Shown here: in pieces, positions 36,671 through 46,352 of the stretch
Numbering within the stretch: the stretch's first letter is position 1
Layout of the letters: each line of letters opens with the position of its first letter
Origin: JANQQC01 sp965262255
GTDB lineage: Bacteria > Pseudomonadota > Alphaproteobacteria > Caulobacterales > Hyphomonadaceae
Reading direction: 5' to 3'
NCBI GenBank assembly: GCA_965262255.1
Contig: OZ253505.1
Location: 2,232,001-2,296,000 of the forward strand
Length of the DNA: 64,000 nt
Notes under the pieces: generated by a model
Told to the model about the DNA's origin: nothing
Seen by the model: only the letters and a program-made list of their open reading frames with translations
Databases searched by the model: none
Program-made: the position numbers and the translations under genes

Positions 36671-38005
36671 ATGAAGCAACCTTTACCTGCAATAAGGATA
36701 ACGTTCTTCCAATGGGATCGTCGGCAATATCGGATCGCGATGATGGACAATCGCGAACCTCTAGCGATAGCCTTTCGGCGTGAGGAATTAGCGGGTTCAG
36801 ACAACGAAGTTCGCAGAATCAGAGAACGAGTAAATGGAAAGTCGGGTGTATATGTCCTGACCGGTGCGGGGGTTCATTCACCAGTTTCGGTATACGTCGG
36901 AGAAGGAACGGATGTTTGGAAAAGACTTAAAGAACACCGGAGTGACGAACGAAAAAATTTTTGGTGTGAAACATTTGTACTTTTGAAGGAAGATAGGCAA
37001 TTTGATGAAAGCGAGATAAAATTTTTGGAGAGTGTGCTTACAAAAAAAGTTAAGAACCTTCAGAATACTCGAAGATGGTCGTTGGAGAATAGACAACAGC
37101 CTAGCGAGACGGCACGTAAGGTGCAATGGGACAAGAAACCATCTTTAGAGCAATTATTGGAAGATGCAATCTTGTGTTTTGATACCTTAGGGAGTAAGTT
37201 ATTTCGAGATTTATACAGTTTTGAAAATCAGGATTCAGATGAAACTGACTTGCCTGATGATGAAACGCCGGAAGAAATTGGGAACCCAGAACCGGATTCA
37301 AAACCTAGAGTATTGCCAAACCAAGTGGTATTTAAAGCGGAAGGAAAAAATTATTTGGCTTCAATGACCTTGGAGTCCGATAACACCATAAAGTTGCATA
37401 AAGGTTCTGAAATTTCATCTTTGGTTGGGAGTACTTTAAGACGAGTGTGGGAAAAAATTATAAAATTACGTGAAGATTTGGTACGTTCTAATAATTTGGT
37501 TGCTAAAGGCGACAGACTGCATCTTAAAGTCGATGTATGTTTTGATTCTTCAAGCGCTGCTGCCAGTTTTGTTTCTGGTTCAAGTCGTAGCGGGCCTGTA
37601 TTCTGGAAAATTTTCGACGAAGATTCAAACGAATATATCACGTTAAAGGATTATCAATCAAAAGCGGAGGTTTCAAGTCATTCATTGGTTTTCAAATTTG
37701 GAAGTGATAAATTTGATGCTTCTATGATGGTAAAATCCGACAAGCAATTTATTGTTTTGAAAGATTCGCTGGCGAGTCTGGATCTGTCACCAAAAGCGCC
37801 AGAAGACTTAATGAACCAAAGACAAGACCTGATTAGGAAAAAGGTTTTGGTGCGCAAAGGTAGCAAACTAGTTTTTAGTCAAAATTGCGAGTTTCGAAGT
37901 CCGAGTGCAGCCGCTTCCGCCGTAGCAGGATATAGACCGAATGGAAAAACGTGCTGGAAACTTGCAGATGGAACAACTTTACGCGATTGGAAGAAATCAG
38001 TGTAA
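36671..38005 (+). CDS. GIY-YIG nuclease with two DUF4357 domains, copy 2 of 3
   Basis: 444 residues. GVY (59-61), YVG (75-77), R85 and E120 (FLESVL). Unlike its neighbours it carries two DUF4357-type modules: a diverged one at about 210-325 (FDSSSAAASFVSGSS) and a canonical one at about 335-444 (SPSAAASAVAGYRPNGKTCW, ending DGTTLRDW). The acidic linker at about 180-200 is long. It is 125 bases after copy 1; its ATG has only a weak GGA upstream. The internal duplication suggests active diversification of the C-terminal domain. Confidence 0.82.
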   Translation: MKQPLPAIRITFFQWDRRQYRIAMMDNREPLAIAFRREELAGSDNEVRRIRERVNGKSGVYVLTGAGVHSPVSVYVGEGTDVWKRLKEHRSDERKNFWCETFVLLKEDRQFDESEIKFLESVLTKKVKNLQNTRRWSLENRQQPSETARKVQWDKKPSLEQLLEDAILCFDTLGSKLFRDLYSFENQDSDETDLPDDETPEEIGNPEPDSKPRVLPNQVVFKAEGKNYLASMTLESDNTIKLHKGSEISSLVGSTLRRVWEKIIKLREDLVRSNNLVAKGDRLHLKVDVCFDSSSAAASFVSGSSRSGPVFWKIFDEDSNEYITLKDYQSKAEVSSHSLVFKFGSDKFDASMMVKSDKQFIVLKDSLASLDLSPKAPEDLMNQRQDLIRKKVLVRKGSKLVFSQNCEFRSPSAAASAVAGYRPNGKTCWKLADGTTLRDWKKSV

Positions 38006-38042
38006 TAGAATGACTGTTCTAGAATTCTATATGGAGTGAAAA

Positions 38043-38972
38043 ATGAAACCACGTTCAATAAAAATCCTTCTCAGCCAAGGCGACCCCGACGGCATTAGGA
38101 CAGCCCAGATGTCTATGTCGACGATCTTGGCAATTGCTTTCAAGCGTATCCAGCTGAGCGAAGTTCGAAAGCAGTTTGAAGAAATTGAAGACCCTGGAGT
38201 TTATGTATTGATTGGCGCGGATAGCGACCAACCTCAAGCCTATATTGGAGAGTCTGAATCAGTCGGCAAAAGGTTAGCAACCCACGCTACAAATAGTAAG
38301 GAAGGACGCTCTAAGGAGTATTGGGTTGATACAGTTGTCTTAATCAGCAAAGACGAGAATCTCACCAAGAGTCACGTGCGTTATGGCGAAAGCAAACTCC
38401 TGAGTGCGGGTAAAGACAACACAAGATGGAGCTTTCCCAATGATGTAAGTCCCTCACCTAATGCGGGAAAACTGCCGATAGACGCTCAAGCTGAGATGGA
38501 TGAGTTTGTAGAGCAAGCTAAGGTACTAGTTGGAATTTTGGGCTGGGATCTGTTCCGAGACATGCGGCATAGTGCATCCAATGCAGAAACCGACGTTAAA
38601 AAAATCGATCAAGTGATGTCATCCGATAAGGTTGTTTTCAAATTGAAGGGAAAAACACACGACGCTCAGATGCTTGTGGATAAAACTGGCGGTCATTTTG
38701 TTCTCAAGGGTTCGAAAGCACGTGTCGATACGGCCGGTAGCGCAAGCGAAAAGCTGAAGCTGCAGCGTGACGAACTCCTTAAACGCAATGTATTGGAAAG
38801 AAAGGATGAGTTTTTGATATTTACAAGTGATTACAGATTCAATAGTCCGAGCGCTGCTGGTTCGGTTGTCGCTGGACTAGGGGTTAATGGACGAGCTAGC
38901 TGGAAGTTAAATGACGGTTCATCTTATGACGATTGGGAAAAAAAGCGTATTTCAGAAAGTTCGGAAAAGTAA
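38043..38972 (+). CDS. GIY-YIG nuclease with DUF4357 domain, copy 3 of 3
   Basis: 309 residues. GVY (52-54), YIG (67-69), R77, E116 (YGESKLL) and DNTRW. The DUF4357 module is at about 205-300 (SPSAAGSVVAGLGVNGRASW, then DDW). The ATG has GGAGTG upstream, 37 bases after copy 2 ends. Closely similar in plan to copy 1 but clearly diverged, so the array is not a recent duplication. The glmM gene begins 72 bases later in the same direction and is probably an unrelated core neighbour. Confidence 0.82.
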   Translation: MKPRSIKILLSQGDPDGIRTAQMSMSTILAIAFKRIQLSEVRKQFEEIEDPGVYVLIGADSDQPQAYIGESESVGKRLATHATNSKEGRSKEYWVDTVVLISKDENLTKSHVRYGESKLLSAGKDNTRWSFPNDVSPSPNAGKLPIDAQAEMDEFVEQAKVLVGILGWDLFRDMRHSASNAETDVKKIDQVMSSDKVVFKLKGKTHDAQMLVDKTGGHFVLKGSKARVDTAGSASEKLKLQRDELLKRNVLERKDEFLIFTSDYRFNSPSAAGSVVAGLGVNGRASWKLNDGSSYDDWEKKRISESSEK

Positions 38973-39044
38973 ATCTACAAGCGCCATTGACGTGTGACTA
39001 TTCCGTCGGAAATTCACGGTACAAAATCGATAAAGAACCAAGTA

Positions 39045-40391
39045 ATGTCTAGAAAGTATTTCGGCACCGATGGTATACGAGGAACGGCCAATCATTGGCC
39101 TATGACTCCTGAGGTCGCGATGCGTCTGGGAATGGCCGCAGGTAAATACTTCCGGAGAGGAGGAGACAGGCGTCATACCGTTGTAATTGGCAAAGATACA
39201 CGGCTATCAGGGTATATGATTGAGCCTGCATTGGTGGCAGGATTCACATCAGTCGGGATGGATGTCACATTGTTCGGACCTCTGCCCACACCTGGGGTCG
39301 CTATGATGACACGTTCTCTGCGAGCCGACTTAGGTGTAATGGTCTCTGCGTCACATAACTCGTTTGACTTTAATGGTCTCAAACTTTTTGGCCCAGACGG
39401 ATACAAACTTTCAGACAGTATTGAATTAGAAATTGAAGGGATGATGGATCGGGCCCTAGACGACAAGCTTGCGATGCCTTATAGGTTAGGAAGGGCGAAA
39501 CGAATTGATGACGCACAAGCTCGATATGTTGAGTTGGTAAAGCGTTCCTTTCCCAGAGGCATGAGATTAACAGGTTTAAAGATCGTCGTCGATTGTGCCA
39601 ATGGAGCGGCGTACAAAGTTGCTCCGGCAGTTCTCTATGAACTTGGGGCTGATGTCTATGCAATTTGCGACGAGCCGGATGGCTTCAATATCAATCAGCA
39701 TTGTGGTTCCACGTACACTAAGTTGCTAGGTAAAGCTGTCAAAACCCACAACGCAGATCTAGGTATCGCGCTTGATGGCGATGCGGATCGCTGCATCATC
39801 GTTGACGAAGACGGGAAAGAAGTCGGCGGAGATCAAATTATTGCTGTTGTTGCTAGGTATTGGAGGAATCTCGGGAAGTTACAGAACAACACAGTGGTTA
39901 CTACCGTAATGTCAAACTTGAACCTAGAGCGTCATCTGAAAGAAAATCAGATCAAAATTGTTAGGACACAGGTGGGTGATCGATACGTAATGGAAAAAAT
40001 GCGTCAAGAAGGTTTCAATGTGGGCGGAGAGCAGTCAGGACATATTATATTGTCCGAATTTTCTACGACCGGTGACGGGTTAATCGCATCTCTCCAAGTA
40101 CTTGCCACTATGATTAAAAATGATCTCCCTGTGTCCGAAGTCACAAATCAGTTTGAACCTGCCCCTCAGAAACTTGTGAATATCGAATTCAATGAAACGA
40201 ATCCTCTTGAAAAAGAAACTGTTAAGTGTACGATTAGCCAAGCGGAGGAGAGGCTAAGAGGAATCGGTAGGGTTGTTGTGCGCAAATCGGGTACTGAACC
40301 TTTAATCCGTATAATGGTGGAAGCGGAAGAATCCGATCTGCTTGAGGAGGTAGTCAGCGAACTTGAAGACTCGGTTAGAGAGGCATTATAG
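39045..40391 (+). CDS. glmM: Phosphoglucosamine mutase GlmM
   Basis: 448 residues from ATG 39045 (MSRKYFGTDGIRG, the standard start; the frame is open further upstream). It converts glucosamine-6-phosphate to glucosamine-1-phosphate for UDP-GlcNAc, peptidoglycan and LPS. The phosphoserine loop SASHN is at 101-105, the metal loop DGDADRCI in the middle, and the phosphate-binding RKSGTEPLIR near the C-terminus. Normal length. Confidence 0.97.
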   Translation: MSRKYFGTDGIRGTANHWPMTPEVAMRLGMAAGKYFRRGGDRRHTVVIGKDTRLSGYMIEPALVAGFTSVGMDVTLFGPLPTPGVAMMTRSLRADLGVMVSASHNSFDFNGLKLFGPDGYKLSDSIELEIEGMMDRALDDKLAMPYRLGRAKRIDDAQARYVELVKRSFPRGMRLTGLKIVVDCANGAAYKVAPAVLYELGADVYAICDEPDGFNINQHCGSTYTKLLGKAVKTHNADLGIALDGDADRCIIVDEDGKEVGGDQIIAVVARYWRNLGKLQNNTVVTTVMSNLNLERHLKENQIKIVRTQVGDRYVMEKMRQEGFNVGGEQSGHIILSEFSTTGDGLIASLQVLATMIKNDLPVSEVTNQFEPAPQKLVNIEFNETNPLEKETVKCTISQAEERLRGIGRVVVRKSGTEPLIRIMVEAEESDLLEEVVSELEDSVREAL

Positions 40392-40487
40392 AAAAAATCT
40401 TGAATCCTCACGACAACCGAAACAGCAGAATTTGTCATAACCTGGGATTTTGAATGGCAGAATTTAACGAATTGAATTGGAAAAATA

Positions 40488-40835
40488 ATGACCTATGTCT
40501 TACTCCATCACAAAGGTTGTAGTACCTCCCGCAATGGCCTTGCATTGCTAGAATCTAACGAAGTCAGCCCACAACTGCGACTTTACATGAATGCCAAAGA
40601 AGCTCTAACAATTGATGAACTCAAAAGCATAGCTTCAAAAATCGGTGCGTCTTCACCAAGGAGTTTCATGCGCGAAAAGAATGCGGCTACATTTGGAATT
40701 ACAGATGCTTCGTCGGATGAGGAAATTTATGATGCCATGCTACGACACCCGATAATTATTCAGAGACCAATAGGAATCAATGGAAATCAGGCGGTTGTCG
40801 GAAGGCCGATTGAACGACTCTTGGAGATCGTATAG
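40488..40835 (+). CDS. arsC: ArsC-family protein (glutaredoxin-type arsenate reductase-like)
   Basis: 115 residues, thioredoxin fold of the ArsC/Spx family. The active-site Cys lies in KGCSTSRNGL, with the C-terminal HPIIIQRPI motif of ArsC. No other ars gene is near, so a housekeeping role (YfgD-like) rather than arsenic resistance is as likely. Confidence 0.82.
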   Translation: MTYVLLHHKGCSTSRNGLALLESNEVSPQLRLYMNAKEALTIDELKSIASKIGASSPRSFMREKNAATFGITDASSDEEIYDAMLRHPIIIQRPIGINGNQAVVGRPIERLLEIV

Positions 40836-41086
40836 TCCGCTATTGATGGTAGTCACTTGGGCGGGCGGAAACGCGCATTTGTTATTGAAAATTGAAGAAA
40901 ATTATAGTTCTAAAACGAAATGTCGGTAGAATGAACAGAACCGCGCTTATTCCAATTCATAGTTATTTGGCAGAAAATTTTCTTATCTCGTCAAGTTTCC
41001 GCCCAATTTCAATATGATAAAAGTAAGATTCAAATGTCGAGCTCTAAGGTGCTCGGTTCTATAACCTCAAACTGAAGTTAGACTTT

Positions 41087-41782
41087 ATGAACGATTCAGA
41101 GATGGAATTTGGTGCCGTTGAGTCCGGTATTTCGATCGTCGGACTATTCCTTGATGCCGATCCAGTTGTAAAAGTTGTACTAATCATCCTGATGATCGCA
41201 AGTATTTGGTCTTGGGCTGTGATAGTTGCTAAGACATTGGGCCTGAGCAAAGCGAAGAAACAGGCCCGAAAGATTGAAGATCAGTTCTGGGCAGATGGGT
41301 CTAGTAGCTCAGAGTCATCCGAACGAAACGCAATCCAACAAATTCTAGCGTCTGTTTCGGTCGAATGGACTGAAATTAGAAAAGTCAAAAATTCATCGGC
41401 CGCCATTACTTTGCTTGATCGTGCCGAACGGTCAATGAGGACAACGGTAGACCGAGAGATAGAATCCCAATCTGGTGGACTCGGTGTTCTGGCCTCAGTG
41501 GGTTCTGCCTCCCCATTTATCGGCTTATTTGGAACCGTCTGGGGAATAATGAATGCATTCATTCAGATTGGTGTACAACAAGACACGTCATTAGCAACCG
41601 TTGCTGGTCCAATCGCAGAGGCTCTATTCGCTACTGGACTCGGACTAGTGGCCGCAATTCCCGCGGTAATTTTCTACAACAAGTTTTCCGGCGACCTAGG
41701 AAGCTATGCAGACCAATTAGATAATTTCTGCCAAAAAATTCTTTTGCGCTTATCCCGAAGAGTGCCAATAGGGGACGAATGA
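41087..41782 (+). CDS. tolQ: TolQ, Tol-Pal motor subunit
   Basis: 231 residues, ExbB/MotA family. Three membrane segments: about 25-50, then a pair at about 130-155 and 170-195 (SPFIGLFGTVWGIMNAFIQIG). It forms the proton channel with TolR and energises Tol-Pal for outer-membrane constriction in division. tolR begins one base after its stop. Confidence 0.95.
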   Translation: MNDSEMEFGAVESGISIVGLFLDADPVVKVVLIILMIASIWSWAVIVAKTLGLSKAKKQARKIEDQFWADGSSSSESSERNAIQQILASVSVEWTEIRKVKNSSAAITLLDRAERSMRTTVDREIESQSGGLGVLASVGSASPFIGLFGTVWGIMNAFIQIGVQQDTSLATVAGPIAEALFATGLGLVAAIPAVIFYNKFSGDLGSYADQLDNFCQKILLRLSRRVPIGDE

Positions 41783-41783
41783 A

Positions 41784-42227
41784 ATGGCCGTTAACCTCTC
41801 TGGACAATCTTTAATCCGCCGGGGACGGCGATCGCTGAATTCAGAAATCAATGTCACGCCATTCGTGGATGTGATGTTGGTTTTGTTGATTGTATTTATG
41901 GTTACCGCGCCATTGCTTACCACGGGTGTTGATGTGACTTTGCCTGAGGAATCAGCGAATCCACTTGACGCTCCGGCAACTGCTCCACTTTCGGTGACAA
42001 TTGATTTAGAAGGACGAATTTTTGTTCAAGAATCTGAGATTACGAAAGATCAGTTAGTAAGCGTTATTCAACAAATGGCAGGCGAATCGTACGACGAACG
42101 GATTTATCTGCGTGTAGATGAAGCTGTGGCTTATGGAACAGCAATTGGGGTGATGACTTTGTTGCAAACGGCGGGATACAAGAACCTCGCTCTGGTAACT
42201 GATCCGAGAGTGAGAGAGTCCAATTAA
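41784..42227 (+). CDS. tolR: TolR, Tol-Pal motor subunit
   Basis: 147 residues, ExbD family. A single N-terminal membrane helix carries the critical Asp (NVTPFVDVMLVLLIVFMV), then a periplasmic domain. It partners with TolQ in proton use. Spacings to tolQ (1 base) and tolA (5 bases) show tight coupling. Confidence 0.95.
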   Translation: MAVNLSGQSLIRRGRRSLNSEINVTPFVDVMLVLLIVFMVTAPLLTTGVDVTLPEESANPLDAPATAPLSVTIDLEGRIFVQESEITKDQLVSVIQQMAGESYDERIYLRVDEAVAYGTAIGVMTLLQTAGYKNLALVTDPRVRESN

Positions 42228-42232
42228 TTAAT

Positions 42233-43030
42233 ATGTTTCGCGCAGTTCTAGCATCGACGGCCCTTCACTTTACGGTGATTTATGTGAGCATGCTTACCTT
42301 GCCCAGCTGGAGTTCAGTCGATCGAGACTATTTTGAAGTCTTACCGGTAGAGCTAGTTGCGACGTTAGCTGAAATTGAAGAACCCGAAGAGGAAGAGCCT
42401 TCTGAACCCGAAAATGTAGAGGAACCTGAACCGACTCCAGAGCCTGAAGAAATGCTGACGCACCTTGACGGTGAAGAAGAAGATGTTTCAGACATTCAAT
42501 CTTTTCCGCGCCCAAAAATTAAGCCAAGATTCATTGGTTTGGGGCTCGCCGAAAAAGAAGAGCCTGAGGATGATTTACTTGCTGGAATTCTTGACGAGGC
42601 CGATACATTGTTTGATGAAAAGCCTAAAGAAACTGTGACGCAAGTTGCACAAACGAGGGCAAATGATGTAAGTTTTGACTCGCCAATGATAAGTAAAGCC
42701 ATAATAACGACACAAATTGAGTTATCTTTCTTGGCAAAGTTAAAAAGCTGTTGGCCAGACGTGCAGGATCTCCCTAATCCAGAAAGATTAGTGGTAACTG
42801 TTAAGATGCAACTTAATCAAGATGGTACTATAAGGGGTGATGCACGATTAGTTAGACCTCGGCGGGTCGCTATTGGAGACCGAGCAATGAAACAAGCCGT
42901 TGAGAGAGCTTTACGAGCTGCAAGACGGTGCGCTCCTTACGAGGTACCTGAAGGGGCTCAAACTATGTATGAAGAGTGGAAGAATGTAACATTGGTCGTT
43001 GGGCCAGCAAACAGAAAAGCGAGAAGGTAA
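42233..43030 (+). CDS. tolA: TolA-like periplasmic spanning protein
   Basis: 265 residues. N-terminal anchor (about 1-22), a very acidic Glu/Pro-rich stretch (about 45-85), and a C-terminal domain of about 95 residues (LAKLKSCWPDV, then VTVKMQLNQDGTI) of the TolA/TonB type. It links the TolQR motor to Pal. It is shorter than enterobacterial TolA and lacks the long Ala/Lys helix, a form common in alphaproteobacteria. Its stop overlaps the tolB start by one base. Confidence 0.85.
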   Translation: MFRAVLASTALHFTVIYVSMLTLPSWSSVDRDYFEVLPVELVATLAEIEEPEEEEPSEPENVEEPEPTPEPEEMLTHLDGEEEDVSDIQSFPRPKIKPRFIGLGLAEKEEPEDDLLAGILDEADTLFDEKPKETVTQVAQTRANDVSFDSPMISKAIITTQIELSFLAKLKSCWPDVQDLPNPERLVVTVKMQLNQDGTIRGDARLVRPRRVAIGDRAMKQAVERALRAARRCAPYEVPEGAQTMYEEWKNVTLVVGPANRKARR

Positions 43031-44373
43031 TGGTTAAGTCTAGAATTTTATTAGTTTTCTTGGTCGCGATAGCTTTCGTGTTATCAAGTGCCAAAGCAGA
43101 ACTTACAATCAGATTGACTGAAGGGACTTACGAGCCTTTACAGACGGCGGTTCCTAGTTTCCATGCGATTGGCGGCGAAGTCGCAGAGGAGTATGCGGAA
43201 CAGATTGCGAATGTTGTAAGAAATGACCTACAGTCATCAGGGTTATTCGATCTCCAAGATACTAGTTCGTTCATTCAGAAGAAAATTGAAATTTCTAAAC
43301 CACCAGGATTCTCGGTTTGGAAACTCACCAAGACTGATGCTTTGGTAATCGGGCAAGTTGAACTACTCGAAAACGATCTGTTGCAGGTGGATTTTCGTTT
43401 ATGGGATATTTATGGCGAAGGTGAAGCGGCGAGTGAAAGATATACGACCAAGATAGAGAATTGGCGGCGCACGTCTCACAAGATTGCCGATAATATTTAC
43501 AAGCGGCTGACTGGCGAACTCGGATTCTTCGATTCTCGAATCGTCTATATCGCTGAAACGGGGCCAAAAACTAATCGGGTAAAAAGACTCGCAATGATGG
43601 ATTATGACGGTGCGAATCTGAAGTACCTCACGGAAGGAGATCAAATTGTCCTCACTCCGCGTTTTTCACCGTCGATGCAACAAATTACGTATATGTCCTA
43701 TGAGCAGGGATTGCCACGGGTATTCTTGTTCAACATAGATAGTAATCGAAGAGAAGTCCTCGGCGATTTTGACGGGATGACATTTGCTCCGAGGTTTTCC
43801 CGTGACGGGGAAAGCGTGATGCTAACCCAATCGAAGGATGGAAATTCAGATATTTACCTGATGGATCTTCGAAATCATAGGTCTCGCAGGCTTACTAACC
43901 ATTCAGCAATTGATACATCTCCTTCAATGTCTCCAGACGGTCAACAAATAGTTTTCACATCGGATCGAGGGGGATCACCGCAACTTTATGTAATGAATGT
44001 GAATGGGAGAGATATGGTTTGCCCTTCGGGGGAGCGCAAGAAAGAGTGTCGTATAACTTATGGAAGTGGAAGTTATTCGACTCCGGTATGGTCACCGAGG
44101 GGAGACTTAATTGCGTTTACTAAGCAAGCTAATCGCAGATTTTATATTGGAGTGATAGGGATTGATGGGGAAGGGGAGCGTATATTGTCGGAGTCCTATT
44201 TGGATGAGGGGCCGGACTGGTCACCAAATGGACGGGTAGTGATATTCTTCCGAGAAGATAGGCCCGGCGCGCCTGCTCGTTTGTGGTCGGTTGATCTAAC
44301 GGGACGGAATTTGCGGATGATAGATACGCCAACGGATGCATCAGATCCCGCTTGGTCGCCGCTTCTAGAATAG
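43030..44373 (+). CDS. tolB: TolB, periplasmic beta-propeller of Tol-Pal
   Basis: 447 residues from ATG 43030 (the frame is open upstream). Signal peptide about 1-22 (LSSAKA), an N-terminal domain, then WD40-like propeller repeats with the TolB pattern (for example LTNHSAIDTSPSMSPDGQQIVFTSDRGG). It binds Pal. Pal should follow directly, but an antisense GmrSD-type gene lies between. Confidence 0.95.
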   Translation: MVKSRILLVFLVAIAFVLSSAKAELTIRLTEGTYEPLQTAVPSFHAIGGEVAEEYAEQIANVVRNDLQSSGLFDLQDTSSFIQKKIEISKPPGFSVWKLTKTDALVIGQVELLENDLLQVDFRLWDIYGEGEAASERYTTKIENWRRTSHKIADNIYKRLTGELGFFDSRIVYIAETGPKTNRVKRLAMMDYDGANLKYLTEGDQIVLTPRFSPSMQQITYMSYEQGLPRVFLFNIDSNRREVLGDFDGMTFAPRFSRDGESVMLTQSKDGNSDIYLMDLRNHRSRRLTNHSAIDTSPSMSPDGQQIVFTSDRGGSPQLYVMNVNGRDMVCPSGERKKECRITYGSGSYSTPVWSPRGDLIAFTKQANRRFYIGVIGIDGEGERILSESYLDEGPDWSPNGRVVIFFREDRPGAPARLWSVDLTGRNLRMIDTPTDASDPAWSPLLE

Positions 44374-44421
44374 CTTATGTTTGCTTTGATCAATTAAAAA
44401 ATTAACAAACAAACCAGATAA

Positions 44422-46101
44422 CTAACACCTTTCTCCTTCGGCAAGTTTAGTCATTCTTTCGTGGATGATTTTGGCTCTTGCTTTGAGAAAGGCTTGGAAA
44501 TCACCTTCCATAAGTTCGTCAAACGGAATTAAATGACTTTCTAATCGCCTTTTAACCTCTATCATTGAAATATTCGCATGCTTTGCTCGTTCAGTGATGT
44601 ATTCCGCGGGAGATTTGGCAGAGATTTTGCGATTAGTCCTCCATGAAATTAAGGCGCAATTCAGTGCCGAGTGAGCTTCTGTCGGAAATTGATCTTCAAT
44701 TAACGCTCGAGGAAAAATGTGGTGATACTCCCTGTCTCCAATGTTCTCCGCACTAGCTTTTTCGTCGCTAGCAAAATCTAAACCGCCGTCGCGTAAAGAG
44801 GTTGCGAGGATAGCGCGCCCGAGACGATCTCGTCGGTTAGGCCAACCTGAACGAACTAAATCTTCCTCAGTCGGCAAAGGATAAGAAATATCGTCAAATA
44901 ATTGGGGAACTTCTTGGCTTGATGGATTCTGCAGAATTTTTTTTATTGACTTGAAATCTTGAAATGCTTTAGATGTTACTCTACCGTATCTATCAGTGAA
45001 ACTGGCTCGCCAAACAGCTTTTCTAATTATTTTTCGGGCAACAGCTTCTTCGTCAGTTCCAAATATCGGAAGTACTGCCCAAAGAGCGCAAGTCAGGTTG
45101 GTGATAACTTCTGTAGGTATTAGCTTCTCGTTAAACATCATCTCGCTTTGTAAAAATTTAACCCCGCGCTCAACTCCGTTCACCACGCTATCCCATACTC
45201 TATCCAGTTCCTCTCCAAAAGATTTATCAAGATACGTACTTTTTAAAGGCGGTCTGTCGTTCAATAGAGCACCCACGGACAGTGCCAAATCTTCCACGTT
45301 TCCAAATTTTTTGACGGCAGGAACGCTTCCTTTTAGTTCGGCAATCATGTCATGCAATGATCTGCTCGTTGATGATTCGAGCTGCGCAACGACAATATCA
45401 AAGTCCTTTAACAGCGATGAGGAGACATTCATCTTTATGAATATGTCTAAGGCAGTTTCTTTGCCAACGGAAACTGGCAGTTCTATATATGGAATATGGT
45501 ATTTCGCGACTCGACCGCGCAGATTCGATATTTGGTTAAGAATTTCTATCATTTTTTCTGGATCGCCTTGCGTAGCTTCACGAATCCATTTATCCTTAAA
45601 TTGCTCGCCTTCAACTCCGGGTAGCAGTACTTTAGCAGGAACCTTTCTACGTGCCAACGCATTAACGGGGTTTCCTACTGAAGAAGGCAAACTGCGTGTT
45701 TCTGAGTTTTTGCGGACTGATTTTCTAACTATGTCTACAGAAGGTTTATCTATATTCTCGAGACTGACAAATACTGAGAAGTCTTCATAAGTATCGTTTA
45801 ACGCTCGCCAAATAGCCGTGATTCTTTGTTGTCCATCGAGCAGGTTAACTTTTGGCTTGCTGTTCGCAACCTTTGGCGCACTTGAAACATGACGAGAAAT
45901 AAACAGTTCCTCATCTCCCACTTCCATCGTAAGCAACGCACCTATGGGCAGTTGTTGCTCCCTAAGCATGTTTTCGAGAACTCCTTCAATTTGTTGCCGT
46001 TTCCAAGCCTCATCACGTTGGAAACGGGGAAGGGTGATATGACCCTGACGTATCATATTAAACCAGCCTTCTACCGACTTTTTGTCCACTACCATATCCA
46101 T
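44422..46101 (-). CDS. GmrSD-type DUF262 / HNH restriction protein
   Basis: 559 residues. The DUF262 domain has the NTPase-like LLDGQQRITAIW motif (DGQQR at 89-93). The C-terminal DUF1524-like HNH region has EYHHIFP (His at about 460-461) and the partner Asn (LNCALIS, about 481). GmrSD enzymes cut DNA with modified, often glucosylated, cytosines and act as type IV anti-phage restriction. Start ATG 46101 is chosen over 46230 because AGGAG lies seven bases before it. It runs antisense between tolB and pal, breaking the usual tol-pal order. Confidence 0.82.
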   Translation of the reverse strand: MDMVVDKKSVEGWFNMIRQGHITLPRFQRDEAWKRQQIEGVLENMLREQQLPIGALLTMEVGDEELFISRHVSSAPKVANSKPKVNLLDGQQRITAIWRALNDTYEDFSVFVSLENIDKPSVDIVRKSVRKNSETRSLPSSVGNPVNALARRKVPAKVLLPGVEGEQFKDKWIREATQGDPEKMIEILNQISNLRGRVAKYHIPYIELPVSVGKETALDIFIKMNVSSSLLKDFDIVVAQLESSTSRSLHDMIAELKGSVPAVKKFGNVEDLALSVGALLNDRPPLKSTYLDKSFGEELDRVWDSVVNGVERGVKFLQSEMMFNEKLIPTEVITNLTCALWAVLPIFGTDEEAVARKIIRKAVWRASFTDRYGRVTSKAFQDFKSIKKILQNPSSQEVPQLFDDISYPLPTEEDLVRSGWPNRRDRLGRAILATSLRDGGLDFASDEKASAENIGDREYHHIFPRALIEDQFPTEAHSALNCALISWRTNRKISAKSPAEYITERAKHANISMIEVKRRLESHLIPFDELMEGDFQAFLKARAKIIHERMTKLAEGERC

Positions 46102-46277
46102 TACAGTACTCCTAAAAAATGAAACCAGCGCTGGTACCACGATATCTAAAAAACCTAAAGAAAAAAGTTCTAATGAAACGAAAATGTTGAACTTTCGGCT
46201 TATACTACCTTCTAATTTGGTCGCGTTCATATTCTCGCGGTTAAATATTGGAGAGATAAAATCGCTAAATATGTGTT

Positions 46278-46307
46278 ATTATTTTGCATAATTTCAATAA
46301 ATATACT
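46278..46307 (+). promoter_or_regulatory. Possible promoter for pal
   Basis: A TATACT at 46302-46307 lies about 45 bases before the pal start, in a very AT-rich stretch, with a weak -35-like TTATTT about 17 bases upstream. pal needs its own promoter now that the antisense gene separates it from tolB. Judged by eye only. Confidence 0.3.
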
Positions 46308-46352
46308 ACACTAGGGCATCAAGCCTCTTTCTGCTTTAAGGGTTAACTTAAA

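Noticed and set aside
44996..45790. 264-codon plus-strand frame inside the GmrSD-type gene
   Set aside because: Long, but Ser/Leu/Phe-rich antisense of a gene with clear DUF262 and HNH motifs; no ribosome site.
46102..46230. N-terminal extension of the GmrSD-type protein from ATG 46230
   Set aside because: No ribosome site there, while AGGAG stands at the right distance before ATG 46101, and the conserved domain begins after that start.
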